Shown here: one piece after another, positions 8,185 to 16,090 of the stretch
How the letters are laid out: every line of letters starts with the position of its first letter
Numbering within the stretch: position 1 is the stretch's first letter
Notes under the pieces: model-generated
The model's database searches: none
The model's input: only the letters and a program-made list of their open reading frames with translations
Told to the model about the DNA's origin: nothing
Made by a program: the position numbers and the translations under genes
Source of the DNA: Mycobacterium sp.
GTDB lineage: Bacteria > Actinomycetota > Actinomycetes > Mycobacteriales > Mycobacteriaceae
Assembly (NCBI GenBank): GCA_021732005.1
Contig: JAKFVT010000062.1
Coordinates: 62,001-126,000 of the forward strand
DNA: 64,000 bases
Direction of reading: 5' to 3'

Positions 8185-10473
8185 ATGACGGAGAGTATGG
8201 CTGGACTTGACGACGAGGTTCTTTCCCGCCCTGAAGATCTCGACCAGGGTCGGATGCGGATCCTCGATGCGAAAGCGGTCAACCTGGACGGGTTCAGCGT
8301 GGCTGACCCGACTCTTGGCCTGGTCGCGATGCACAGCCCGCACGACCCAGCACCGTCTCTGGTGGTGCGCGACGGTGTCGTGGTCGAGCTGGACGGAAAA
8401 TCCGCGAGCGACTTCGACGTCATCGACGAGTTCATCGCCCGGCACGGTATCGACCTCGACACGGCCAGTGAGGCGATGGGGCTCGACGACGTCGCGCTGG
8501 CCAGGATGGCCGTCGACGTCAATGTGCCACGCTCCGAGGTGGTGCGCCTCATCGGCGGGACCACTCCGGCGAAGCTGGCCAGAGTGGTCGCGTTGATGAC
8601 GCCCGTCGAGATGCAGATGGCGATGGCCAAGATGCGCGCCAGACGTACCCCGAGCAACCAGGCGCACGTCACCAACCAGCTCGACGATCCGCTGCTGATC
8701 GCCGCCGATGCGGCCAGCGCGGTGGCCTATGGCTTTCGGGAAGTCGAGACGACGGTGCCGGTGCTCGGTGATGCCCCGTCGAATGCCGTCGCGCTGCTGA
8801 TCGGCAGCCAGGTGGGTGTTCCAGGGGCGCTGGCTCAGTGTTCGATCGAAGAAGCCTTGGAGCTGCGGCTGGGCCTGCGCGGCCTGACCAGTTACGCCGA
8901 GACCATCTCGATCTACGGGACGGAGCAGGTATTCGTCGACGGTGACGACACCCCGTTCTCGAAGGCCATTCTCACCTCGGCCTATGCCTCCCGCGGGCTG
9001 AAGATGCGGGTGACCAGCGGTGGCGGTGCCGAAGTTCTGATGGGTGCAGCCGAGAAGTGTTCGATCCTGTACCTGGAGTCGCGGTGTGTGTCGCTGGCCC
9101 GCGCGCTCGGGTCGCAGGGCGTGCAGAACGGCGGGATCGACGGTGTCGGTGTGGTGGCGTCGGTCCCCGAGGGCATGAAAGAGCTGCTGGCCGAGAACCT
9201 GATGGTGATGCTGCGCGACCTCGAGTCCTGCGCAGGCAACGACAACCTGATCTCGGAGTCAGACATTCGTCGCAGCGCGCACACCCTGCCCGTCCTACTC
9301 GCCGGGGCGGACTTCATCTTCTCCGGATTCGGCTCGATTCCCCGTTACGACAATGCGTTTGCGCTGTCGAACTTCAACTCCGACGACATGGACGACTTCC
9401 TGGTGTTGCAGCGGGACTGGGGTGCCGACGGCGGACTGCGGACGGTATCGGCCGAGCACCTGGCGCGGGTGCGCCGGCGTGCGGCCACAGCGGTGCAAGC
9501 GGTCTACCGGGATCTCGGCCTTGCCGACTACGACGATGCCCGCGTCGACGAAGTGGTGGTGGCCAACGGATCTCGCGACCTACCCGCCGGGCATCCAAAG
9601 ATGGTCGCCGAGGCGGCGGCCGCGATCGAGGCTCGCCAGCTGACTGTCTTCGACGTCGTGGCTGCGCTGCACCGCACCGGCTTCGAGCCGGAGGCGCAGG
9701 CGATCATGCGGCTGACCGCCGAGCGGTTGCGCGGCGACCAGCTCCAAACATCGGCCATCTTCGACCAGGACTTCAATGTGCTGTCCAAACTCACCGATCC
9801 CAACGACTATGCCGGGCCGGGAACGGGTTACACCTTGTCCGAGCAGCGGCGAGCGGAGATCGATGACATCCGGCAAGCCCGGACGACGGCGGAGTTGACC
9901 GCCGATCAAGCCGACCACGACGGCCACATCACGTTCACCCCCGTCGAGACCGCCAGGCAGGGCAGCGATCCGCGCGAGGTGTGCATCGGTTTGTCGCCGG
10001 CCCTGGGGCGCAGCGTCTGGCTGACCCTGTGCGGGCTGACCGTCGGTGAGGTCCTGCGGCAGATCGAAGCCGGGCTGGAAGAGGAAGGCTGCGTGGCCCG
10101 GCTGGTGAGGGTGCGATCGACCATCGACGTCGGGCTGATCGGATTGACCGCCGCCAAGCTGTCCGGATCCGGGATCGGAATTGGCTTGCAGGGCAAGGGT
10201 ACTGCTCTGATCCATCGACGAGACCTGGCACCGCTGGCGAATCTCGAGCTGTTCAGTGTGGCGCCGCTGTTGGACGCAGACATGTACCGCCAGCTGGGCA
10301 AGAACGCCGCCCGCCACGCCAAGGGCATGGCGCCGGTACCAATCTTCACCGGTGGCACCGACGAGTCGATATCGGCGCGCTATCACGCCAGGGCGGTGGC
10401 GCTCGTCGCCCTGGAGCGCGAAGCATGCGAACCGGGCGAATCAGCCGTGACGGTCGAAGCGAGGCGAGCATGA
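8185..10473 (+). CDS. Coenzyme B12-dependent diol/glycerol dehydratase, fused large and medium subunits
   Basis: About 762 residues. The first 560 align in motif order with the PduC/DhaB1 large subunit: TPSNQAHVTN (about 155-164, substrate-binding Gln/His), GFREVETTVP (Glu ligand), the ELRLGLRG and YGTEQVFVDGDDTPFSKA stretches, QGVQNGG, and HTSAIF. From about residue 582 the chain continues as a PduD/DhaB2 medium subunit (GLSPALGRS, GEVLRQIEAGLEEEG, AAKLSGSGIGIGLQGKGT, RQLGKNAARHAKG). The enzyme dehydrates 1,2-diols or glycerol to aldehydes by adenosylcobalamin radical chemistry. The exact start is uncertain: ATG 8185 is used; ATG 8197 (MAGLDDEV) has a better spaced GAGGA. The small subunit overlaps by four bases. 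Confidence 0.92.
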   Translation: MTESMAGLDDEVLSRPEDLDQGRMRILDAKAVNLDGFSVADPTLGLVAMHSPHDPAPSLVVRDGVVVELDGKSASDFDVIDEFIARHGIDLDTASEAMGLDDVALARMAVDVNVPRSEVVRLIGGTTPAKLARVVALMTPVEMQMAMAKMRARRTPSNQAHVTNQLDDPLLIAADAASAVAYGFREVETTVPVLGDAPSNAVALLIGSQVGVPGALAQCSIEEALELRLGLRGLTSYAETISIYGTEQVFVDGDDTPFSKAILTSAYASRGLKMRVTSGGGAEVLMGAAEKCSILYLESRCVSLARALGSQGVQNGGIDGVGVVASVPEGMKELLAENLMVMLRDLESCAGNDNLISESDIRRSAHTLPVLLAGADFIFSGFGSIPRYDNAFALSNFNSDDMDDFLVLQRDWGADGGLRTVSAEHLARVRRRAATAVQAVYRDLGLADYDDARVDEVVVANGSRDLPAGHPKMVAEAAAAIEARQLTVFDVVAALHRTGFEPEAQAIMRLTAERLRGDQLQTSAIFDQDFNVLSKLTDPNDYAGPGTGYTLSEQRRAEIDDIRQARTTAELTADQADHDGHITFTPVETARQGSDPREVCIGLSPALGRSVWLTLCGLTVGEVLRQIEAGLEEEGCVARLVRVRSTIDVGLIGLTAAKLSGSGIGIGLQGKGTALIHRRDLAPLANLELFSVAPLLDADMYRQLGKNAARHAKGMAPVPIFTGGTDESISARYHARAVALVALEREACEPGESAVTVEARRA

Positions 10474-10805
10474 CCGAGGATCGTTTCACAGTGGCGGCCG
10501 CCGTCGACGGAAAGCTCACGTTGGCGGATCTGCGGATGGAGCCTGCGGCACTGGTTCACCAGGCAGAGGTCGCCGCGGCGGGCGGCAATCCGCAACTGGC
10601 CGAGAACTTCCTTCGGGCAGCCGAATTGGCAACGATGGGCGATGACGAGGTGATGAAGCTCTACGAGGCGCTGCGCCCACACCGGTCGACGGCGCCGGAA
10701 CTGGACGCACTCGTGGCTGCCCTGGAGGCGCGCGGCGCGACCCGGTGTGCGGAGCTGGTGCGTCACGCCGCAACGGCCTACCGGCGCAGGGGTCTGCTGC
10801 GTTGA
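10470..10805 (+). CDS. Diol/glycerol dehydratase small subunit
   Basis: 111 residues starting at ATG 10470, which overlaps the stop of the fused subunit (ATGA). Family marks: LTLADLRMEP, ALVHQAEVAAAGGNPQLAENFLRAAELATM and DEVMKLYEALRPHRST, corresponding to the PduE/DhaB3 consensus around the lipid-like helix and the YxALRP element. It completes the alpha-beta-gamma set, with alpha and beta on one chain. The shorter length relative to enteric PduE (about 170 residues) reflects loss of the hydrophilic N-terminal extension that in enteric bacteria targets microcompartments, which agrees with the absence of shell genes here. Confidence 0.9.
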   Translation: MTEDRFTVAAAVDGKLTLADLRMEPAALVHQAEVAAAGGNPQLAENFLRAAELATMGDDEVMKLYEALRPHRSTAPELDALVAALEARGATRCAELVRHAATAYRRRGLLR

Positions 10806-12502
10806 GCGTGGTGGCCGGAATCGACGTCGGAAACCACACCACCGAGATCGTCATCGCCCGGACTTCGTCTGGCTCAGTGGAACCCGTATGCCACGGACAG
10901 GCACCGACCCGGGGGCGCAAGGGATCTCGGGAATCCCTGGCCGGCGCGGCAGCACTCCTGCACAAACTCGAGGTGCAGGCAGAGTGCACGGTCGACGAGG
11001 TCGTGCTGTCGGTATTACGTCCGGTGGATACCGCCACCGCACCACTGCCACCACCGACACCCCCGCACTGCCCGGTGCGAAGCCTGCGCCGGCCCAGCGC
11101 CAGCACGCCGGCCGGGGCGGGATCAGCCGTGGGCGTGCACGTACCGCTCGCCGATGTCGCCGGTCCCGCGGTGGCCGGTCCGGCGATCGTATCAGTCAGC
11201 GCAACAGTCGATTTCGAGGTCGCGGCGCAGCAGATCAGCGAAGCCGTCCAGCGCGGATGGCACATCGCAGGGGCGGTCGTCGAGCGCGACGAAGCCGTGC
11301 TGATCGCCAACCGGATACCCGCCGGCATCCCGGTGGTCGACGAAGTCGAACTCACCGGTTTGCGACCGGGCGCGGCGGTGGCGATCGAGGTGGTGGCGCA
11401 AGGGCGGTCGTATCGGGCGCTGGCCGACCCGCTCGCGCTGTCGGCGGCGTTGGGGGTGGCTCACAAGCACATTCACCAGATCGCCGAGTTCACCCGCGAA
11501 TTGGCGGATTCACCGGCCATCGCGGTGACTCTGCGTCACGGAGAACCCGAGCCGCCGTCCGCCGACGACGACTACGCGGAATGTCGCGTCGACGGCGTCG
11601 TGCGGCGCTATTCGCCGGCCGAGGCCGAAAGCCTGCTGCGGGTCCGGCCGCCCGGCACCGTGGTGGCGGTGCGCCTGGCCGCCGTGGCCTCGGCCGCATC
11701 CGGAATCGCGGTCGACGACGCCTACTTCACCAGCCTGAAGGCCATCGATGACGGCGCCTGGCTGCGCCGCGGAGTCGCGGAGACCAGCGGCACGGTGGTC
11801 GCGCTGCTGGCCGCTGACGAGGCGGCCGACGCAGCCGCCACCCTGGCGGCGCTGTGCGAACGCCCGACACGGACCATCGCGTCGGAACCGCGGGCGGCCG
11901 CGCGCGGTGCGCACACCACCCCGCATCTACCGCCGGGTTCGATCGTCTGCGATATCGGCGGCGGAACCATCGACCTGATCAGCGCAAACCAGGAAGTTGT
12001 CGCTGCCGGTGCCGGCGAGGCCATCACCACCGCGGTCGCGGCAACCCTCGGAGTGCCAAGGGCACTGGCCGAGCAGATCAAGCGTTCACCGGCAATCCGG
12101 GTGGAGGGGCCGCACATCGCTCACGAGGAAGACGGCCGCCGGGTGTTTCTGGACGCGCCCGCCCCGCCCGAAGCGATCGGCCGGTTGTGCACCCGCGGCA
12201 ACGCCGGACTGGTCCCATTCTCCAACCGGCTGGCCGCCGAGGAGTGGCGCAGTCTGCGGTTGGCGGTCAAGCAGCAGACCGTGGCTGCCAACATCGCGCG
12301 CTGCCTGAAAGCTTTCGAGCAGCCGCCCGTCGCACTGGTGCTGGCCGGCGGCGGAGCGTTGGACGACGAACTGTTGCGGACGGTCGGCGAGTCGCTGCGC
12401 TCCGTTCCGGTCGCCGTCGGCCGGGCCAACGTCGACGGCACACACGGGCCTCGCTATGCCGTCGCCTCCGGCCTGGTGCATCTTCACGCCGAACGCGCTT
12501 GA
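10802..12502 (+). CDS. Diol dehydratase reactivase, DdrA-like ATPase subunit
   Basis: 566 residues with actin-fold ATPase motifs: VVAGIDVGNHTTEIVIA at the N terminus (phosphate-1), a swivelling middle domain, and SIVCDIGGGTIDLISA near 380 (phosphate-2), then VLAGGGALDDELL (adenosine loop). DdrA-type chaperones use ATP to release damaged cobalamin from the dehydratase. The TTG at 10802 overlaps the small-subunit stop, giving tight coupling; GTG 10808 is an alternative. No DdrB-type small reactivase subunit gene follows, which is unusual. The proline-rich stretch around 80-92 (LPPPTPPHCP) departs from family norm. Confidence 0.85.
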   Translation: MSVVAGIDVGNHTTEIVIARTSSGSVEPVCHGQAPTRGRKGSRESLAGAAALLHKLEVQAECTVDEVVLSVLRPVDTATAPLPPPTPPHCPVRSLRRPSASTPAGAGSAVGVHVPLADVAGPAVAGPAIVSVSATVDFEVAAQQISEAVQRGWHIAGAVVERDEAVLIANRIPAGIPVVDEVELTGLRPGAAVAIEVVAQGRSYRALADPLALSAALGVAHKHIHQIAEFTRELADSPAIAVTLRHGEPEPPSADDDYAECRVDGVVRRYSPAEAESLLRVRPPGTVVAVRLAAVASAASGIAVDDAYFTSLKAIDDGAWLRRGVAETSGTVVALLAADEAADAAATLAALCERPTRTIASEPRAAARGAHTTPHLPPGSIVCDIGGGTIDLISANQEVVAAGAGEAITTAVAATLGVPRALAEQIKRSPAIRVEGPHIAHEEDGRRVFLDAPAPPEAIGRLCTRGNAGLVPFSNRLAAEEWRSLRLAVKQQTVAANIARCLKAFEQPPVALVLAGGGALDDELLRTVGESLRSVPVAVGRANVDGTHGPRYAVASGLVHLHAERA

Positions 12503-12513
12503 ACTACGTCGCA

Positions 12514-12537
12514 AACATGTACCATCTGGTACATGTT
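12514..12537. promoter_or_regulatory. Perfect 24-bp palindromic operator overlapping a leaderless promoter
   Basis: Two 11-base arms, AACATGTACCA and TGGTACATGTT, are separated by TC. TACCAT at 12520-12525 fits a TANNNT -10 box, and seven bases later comes the ATG of the SRPBCC gene at 12533, the typical geometry of a mycobacterial leaderless transcript; TTGAAC at 12499-12504 is a possible -35. The palindrome therefore covers the -10 box and the start codon. The TetR gene two positions downstream is the obvious candidate repressor (inference). Confidence 0.8.
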
Positions 12538-12979
12538 GAGTTCGAGCAGTGTCGGGATCGAGGCACCTGCAGATCTGGTGTGGGACGTGTTCAGCGACGT
12601 CGAGCACTGGCCGGATTGGACCGCGTCGGTCACCCGGTTGCGCGGCCTGGACGGCGCACAACTCGCGGTCGGACGGCGCTTCGAGATCAAGCAACCACGG
12701 ATGCCACGGCTGGTCTGGACGGTGACCGAGGTCGAAGCCGGTGTGTCGTGGACGTGGGTTCAGCGTTCACCCGGTGGACTGACGTCGGCCAGTCACTACG
12801 TCAGCCCGACCACTGACGGCGGGACGCTGGTGCGCCAGGAACTCGCCCAACGTGGAATCGTCGGGTCTGTGGTCGGGCTGCTGATGCGACAGATGACGCG
12901 CCGCTACCTGGCGATGGAGGCGCAGGGACTGAAGGCGTGCAGCGAAGGCTTGTGGAAACTCCGTGGCTCGAACGCCTGA
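12533..12979 (+). CDS. SRPBCC (polyketide cyclase/START-like) family protein
   Basis: 148 residues with the helix-grip START/Bet v1-like pattern: an N-terminal strand VGIEAPADLVWDVFSDVEHWPDWTASVTRL, then RFEIKQPRMPRLVWTVTEVEAG and a long C-terminal helix. These proteins bind hydrophobic ligands in a cavity; no enzymatic residues are evident. There is no room for a ribosome binding site because the start lies inside the palindrome, so a leaderless mRNA is likely. It overlaps the TetR gene by 17 bases, suggesting that the TetR ligand and the SRPBCC ligand may be the same or related molecule (inference). Confidence 0.8.
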   Translation: MLSSSSVGIEAPADLVWDVFSDVEHWPDWTASVTRLRGLDGAQLAVGRRFEIKQPRMPRLVWTVTEVEAGVSWTWVQRSPGGLTSASHYVSPTTDGGTLVRQELAQRGIVGSVVGLLMRQMTRRYLAMEAQGLKACSEGLWKLRGSNA

Positions 12980-13505
12980 CCTCCGGCGACGCCGGGAGCT
13001 GCTGGACGCAGTGGTCGACGAATGCGCCGCGAACGGTGTCGGCGGCCGGCCGCTGCGGGAGCTGGCCGACGCGGTGGGGACCAGTCACCGAATGCTGTTG
13101 CATCACTTCGGCTCTCGCGACGAACTCTTGCTGGCCGTCGTCGACGAGGTGGAGCGGCGGCAGATGGCGTTGCTGAGTGAGCTGATGGCTGACGACACGG
13201 GGTTCGCCACGATGTGGGAGCATCTGCGGCGGCCCGAACTGCGCGCGCTCGAGCGGTTGTTCTTCGAGTGCTATGCGCGCGGGGCGCAGGGTGAGACTCC
13301 GTTCACGACCATGCTGCCCGGCGCCGTCGACCGGTGGCTCTCGTTGACCCGGTCCGCGGGCGACCCGGCTCTCGCCCGGCTCGGCCTGGCGGTCATGCGC
13401 GGCCTGCTGCTGGATCTGGCCGGCACCAACGACGATGCCGGTGTCGATGCGGCGGCACAGCACTTCGTCGCACTGATCGGCGCGCGCGCGAATACCTCGC
13501 GCTAA
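12963..13505 (+). CDS. TetR-family transcriptional regulator
   Basis: 180 residues. The N-terminal helix-turn-helix is typical: RRRELLDAVVDECAANG, then PLRELADAVGTSHRMLLHHFGSRDELLLAVV. The C-terminal ligand domain is unremarkable (WEHLRRPELRALERLFFECYARG). GTG start at 12963 inside the end of the SRPBCC gene. As the downstream gene of an operon whose promoter carries a perfect palindrome, it is probably self-regulating. It converges on the DUF1003 gene with a four-base overlap of stops. Confidence 0.88.
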   Translation: MARTPDLRRRRELLDAVVDECAANGVGGRPLRELADAVGTSHRMLLHHFGSRDELLLAVVDEVERRQMALLSELMADDTGFATMWEHLRRPELRALERLFFECYARGAQGETPFTTMLPGAVDRWLSLTRSAGDPALARLGLAVMRGLLLDLAGTNDDAGVDAAAQHFVALIGARANTSR

Positions 13506-13966
13506 ACGGCTTTCGGAGCCAGCGGGCCGATCTGGTCGAGGATCCGCGAGATCAACTCGTCTTGTTTGGTGAGATGCTCCTGGATCATCGCGGCCTCCTT
13601 GAGTACCGCCTCGGCGTCCCTGTAGGTCTCGTCGGCGCGGGTGTCGGTGGCCTTGGCCTGGATGTTTTGCCCGACGATGATGATCGGCAGCAGCACCAGC
13701 TGAAGGAAGCTGCTGGACAACCACACCACCACGAAATACGTGCCCTGCTTGATGGCGTCGGGCAGCGCGAACAGCGCCAGGACCGTGAAGAGGTAGGCGG
13801 TCCACATGGTGCCGACCACCACCGTGATCTTCAGCCCGAACTTGGCGTTGAAGCGCACCAGCCAGTTCTGGTGCTCGACACCGCGAATCTCGGCGACGCT
13901 GACCGGTTTTCTCGCCGCCAGCTCCGCCGCGCGAGGGTGGCGGACGTACTCGTAGATTTTGGACAT
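13502..13966 (-). CDS. DUF1003 family membrane protein
   Basis: 154 residues with two transmembrane helices (about 46-70 and 78-100) and a polar C-terminal helical tail. The run SSFLQLVLLPIIIVGQNIQAKA followed by a charged RADETYRDAEAVLKEA segment fits DUF1003. Function unknown. The C-terminal tail is predicted to be coiled-coil-like from its heptad-style spacing. Located between a TetR gene and the Rv0225-type glycosyltransferase; the latter is 57 bases upstream on the same strand, so co-transcription is possible. Confidence 0.75.
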   Translation of the reverse strand: MSKIYEYVRHPRAAELAARKPVSVAEIRGVEHQNWLVRFNAKFGLKITVVVGTMWTAYLFTVLALFALPDAIKQGTYFVVVWLSSSFLQLVLLPIIIVGQNIQAKATDTRADETYRDAEAVLKEAAMIQEHLTKQDELISRILDQIGPLAPKAV

Positions 13967-14023
13967 CCCGGGATCGTCACACGGCGAACCCGGGAATCCG
14001 CTGTGAGTTTTACCGCCGTCTTG

Positions 14024-15181
14024 CTAGATGACGCCGCTGACCCGGCTGCCGGAGTGCACCGACTCCAGGACCGTGCGCATGGCGTCGGCGCTCTGCTGCC
14101 AGGAGAAGTCCCGGCTGCGGGCCTTGGCCTTGGCGCCCAGCTCGTCGCGCAGAACGTGATCTGCCAGCAGCCGTTCCAGGCGATCCACCAGATCGTGGTG
14201 ATCGTCGGCCAGGACGCCGGTGACTCCGTCGATCACCGAGTCGGTGAGACCGCCCGAGGACCGGTAGCCGATGGTCGGCACGCCGTGCTGGGCGGCCTCG
14301 ATGACGGCCAGGCCCCAACCCTCCTTGCGTGACGGCAGCACGTGCACCCAGGACCTTTGCACGACAGCGTGTTTGGTGTGGTCATCCACATGGCCGTGGA
14401 AGGTGACCGCGTCGGAGATGCCGAGGTGCTCGGCCCGTTCCACCAGGCGGTCGTGCCACCAGCCGCCGCCGACGATGTCCAGATGCAAGCCGTCCACGCG
14501 GGGCCGCAACGCCGCCACCGCGTCCAGCGCGTCCTCGATCTGCTTGTGCGGCACCAGCCGTGACAACACGACGACCCGGGGCGTCGAGGACCGTTGCGCG
14601 GTCAGGGTTTCCGGCGGAGCGTCGTCGAGACCGTTGCGCACCACGGCGATCCGTCCGGCGTCGACGCCGAGGTCGGACAGGTCGCGCGCCGACGGCAGGG
14701 AGACGGTGACGTACTGGTTGTGCCGATGCATGCGCGGCGACAGCCACGATTCGACCAGCCAGCCCAGGCGGCCGAAGAAGCGACCGGCCACCGGCCACTG
14801 TTCACGGTGGCAGTGATGCACCAGGACGGCGACCCGCCGGCCGAAGGCGAGCCGGGCCAAGAAGGGCACCCCGTTCTGGGTGTCGATCACCACGTCGGGG
14901 CGGACGCGGCGCAGCGGCCCGAGGCCGAGCCGGGCGGCGACCATGGCCAGCCCCGCCCAGATGTACACGCTGTAGGGCCCGCCGCCGCGGCTGATCCGGA
15001 CACCGTCGACGAGCTCGCGACGGGGCGCGCCGCGGTACCGGGCGGTGCGCAGGGTGACGTCCATGCCGGATTCGGCCAGCAGCGTTCCGATGCGCTGGAC
15101 GTAGGTTTCGCTGCCGCCACCCTGTGGGTGGCCGGTGTCCCGCCAGCACAACAGCAGGACGGAGCGAACGGGTGTGGACAT
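14024..15181 (-). CDS. GT4-family glycosyltransferase, Rv0225-like
   Basis: 385 residues, GT-B fold. N-terminal glycine-rich acceptor loop: DTGHPQGGGSETYVQRIG; C-terminal donor motif EGWGLAVIEAAQHGVPTIGY, which holds the EX7E pair of GT4 retaining enzymes. VVLSRLVPHKQIEDAL is the usual linker strand before the donor domain. Start at ATG 15181 (MSTPVRSVLLLCW); the frame continues upstream without a likely start. It is divergent from the Rv0224c-type methyltransferase over 100 bases, exactly the Rv0225/Rv0224c arrangement. An envelope glycan or glycolipid product is likely, but donor and acceptor are unknown. Confidence 0.85.
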   Translation of the reverse strand: MSTPVRSVLLLCWRDTGHPQGGGSETYVQRIGTLLAESGMDVTLRTARYRGAPRRELVDGVRISRGGGPYSVYIWAGLAMVAARLGLGPLRRVRPDVVIDTQNGVPFLARLAFGRRVAVLVHHCHREQWPVAGRFFGRLGWLVESWLSPRMHRHNQYVTVSLPSARDLSDLGVDAGRIAVVRNGLDDAPPETLTAQRSSTPRVVVLSRLVPHKQIEDALDAVAALRPRVDGLHLDIVGGGWWHDRLVERAEHLGISDAVTFHGHVDDHTKHAVVQRSWVHVLPSRKEGWGLAVIEAAQHGVPTIGYRSSGGLTDSVIDGVTGVLADDHHDLVDRLERLLADHVLRDELGAKAKARSRDFSWQQSADAMRTVLESVHSGSRVSGVI

Positions 15182-15281
15182 CGCCGCCAGCCTAGTCCGC
15201 CGGTCGAATTTCACTTTTTGCAGCTCTGCACTCGAACTTTTTCTGCGGAACGTGAATTTCGAGCTGACTAAGGTTGGCCCG

Positions 15282-16058
15282 ATGGCCGTCACCGACCTGT
15301 TCGCCCGGCGTGCGACGCTGGGCCGATCGACGCGGCTGCTCAGTGAATTCCGCTACGAACAGTCCGACCCCGACCGCTTCTACGGCGCCCTGGCCGCCGA
15401 CACCGCGGACATGGTCACCGACCTGTGGCAGGCCGTCAATGGTCAGGTGGCGGGGCAGACCGTCGTCGACGTCGGCGGCGGACCGGGCTATTTCGCCACC
15501 GCGTTCACCCGATCCGGCTGGAACTACGTCGGCGTCGAACCGGATCCGAGCGAGATGCACGCCGCCGAGCACATCCGGCAGGCCGGCCCCGGCACGTTCG
15601 TCCGGGCCTCCGGGATGGCGCTGCCGTTCGCCGACGGCAGCGTCGACGCGTGCCTGTCGTCCAATGTCGCCGAGCACGTACCGCGCCCGTGGCAGCTCGG
15701 GGCGGAGATGCTGCGGGTGACCCGGCCCGGCGGGCTGGCGATCCTGTCGTACACCGTCTGGCTGGGGCCGTTCGGCGGCCATGAGATGGGTCTGACGCAT
15801 TACCTGGGTGGCGCCCGGGCGGCCGCCCGCTACACCCGCAAGCACGGCCATCCGCCGAAGAACAACTACGGGTCGTCGCTGTTCGCCGTGTCCGCGGCCG
15901 CAGGCCTGCGCTGGGCGGCGGGCACCGGAGCGCTGGTCGCGGCATTCCCGCGTTACCACCCGCGATGGGCGTGGGAGTTGACCGGCCTGGCCGGCGTACG
16001 GGAGTTCCTGGTGAGCAACCTGGTGCTGGTGCTGCAGCCACCGATCAGCCCGAAATGA
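15282..16058 (+). CDS. Class I SAM-dependent methyltransferase, Rv0224c-like
   Basis: 258 residues. SAM-binding motif I VVDVGGGPGYFATAF at about 66-80, acidic motif II VGVEPDPSEM, then LPFADGSVDACLSSNVAEHVPRP (motif IV/post) and LRVTRPGGLAILSYT. It belongs to the Methyltransf_11 group. ATG 15282 gives a length close to Rv0224c (about 254). A lipid or glycolipid methyl acceptor is plausible given the flanking glycosyltransferase, but this is inference. The stop codon overlaps a KstR-like half-degenerate site that lies before the aldehyde dehydrogenase gene. Confidence 0.85.
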   Translation: MAVTDLFARRATLGRSTRLLSEFRYEQSDPDRFYGALAADTADMVTDLWQAVNGQVAGQTVVDVGGGPGYFATAFTRSGWNYVGVEPDPSEMHAAEHIRQAGPGTFVRASGMALPFADGSVDACLSSNVAEHVPRPWQLGAEMLRVTRPGGLAILSYTVWLGPFGGHEMGLTHYLGGARAAARYTRKHGHPPKNNYGSSLFAVSAAAGLRWAAGTGALVAAFPRYHPRWAWELTGLAGVREFLVSNLVLVLQPPISPK

Positions 16059-16068
16059 ACAGGTTCTA
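16055..16068. promoter_or_regulatory. Possible degenerate KstR-type operator
   Basis: The AACAGGTT core with flanks fits TNNAACNNGTTNNA at all fixed positions except the first (A instead of T). It lies 22 bases before the aldehyde dehydrogenase start and overlaps the stop of the methyltransferase gene. I recall that the orthologous aldehyde dehydrogenase gene (Rv0223c) has been listed among KstR-linked genes, but cannot confirm it here. Confidence 0.4.
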
Positions 16069-16090
16069 GTTTCTGTCTTCAGTAGGTAGT

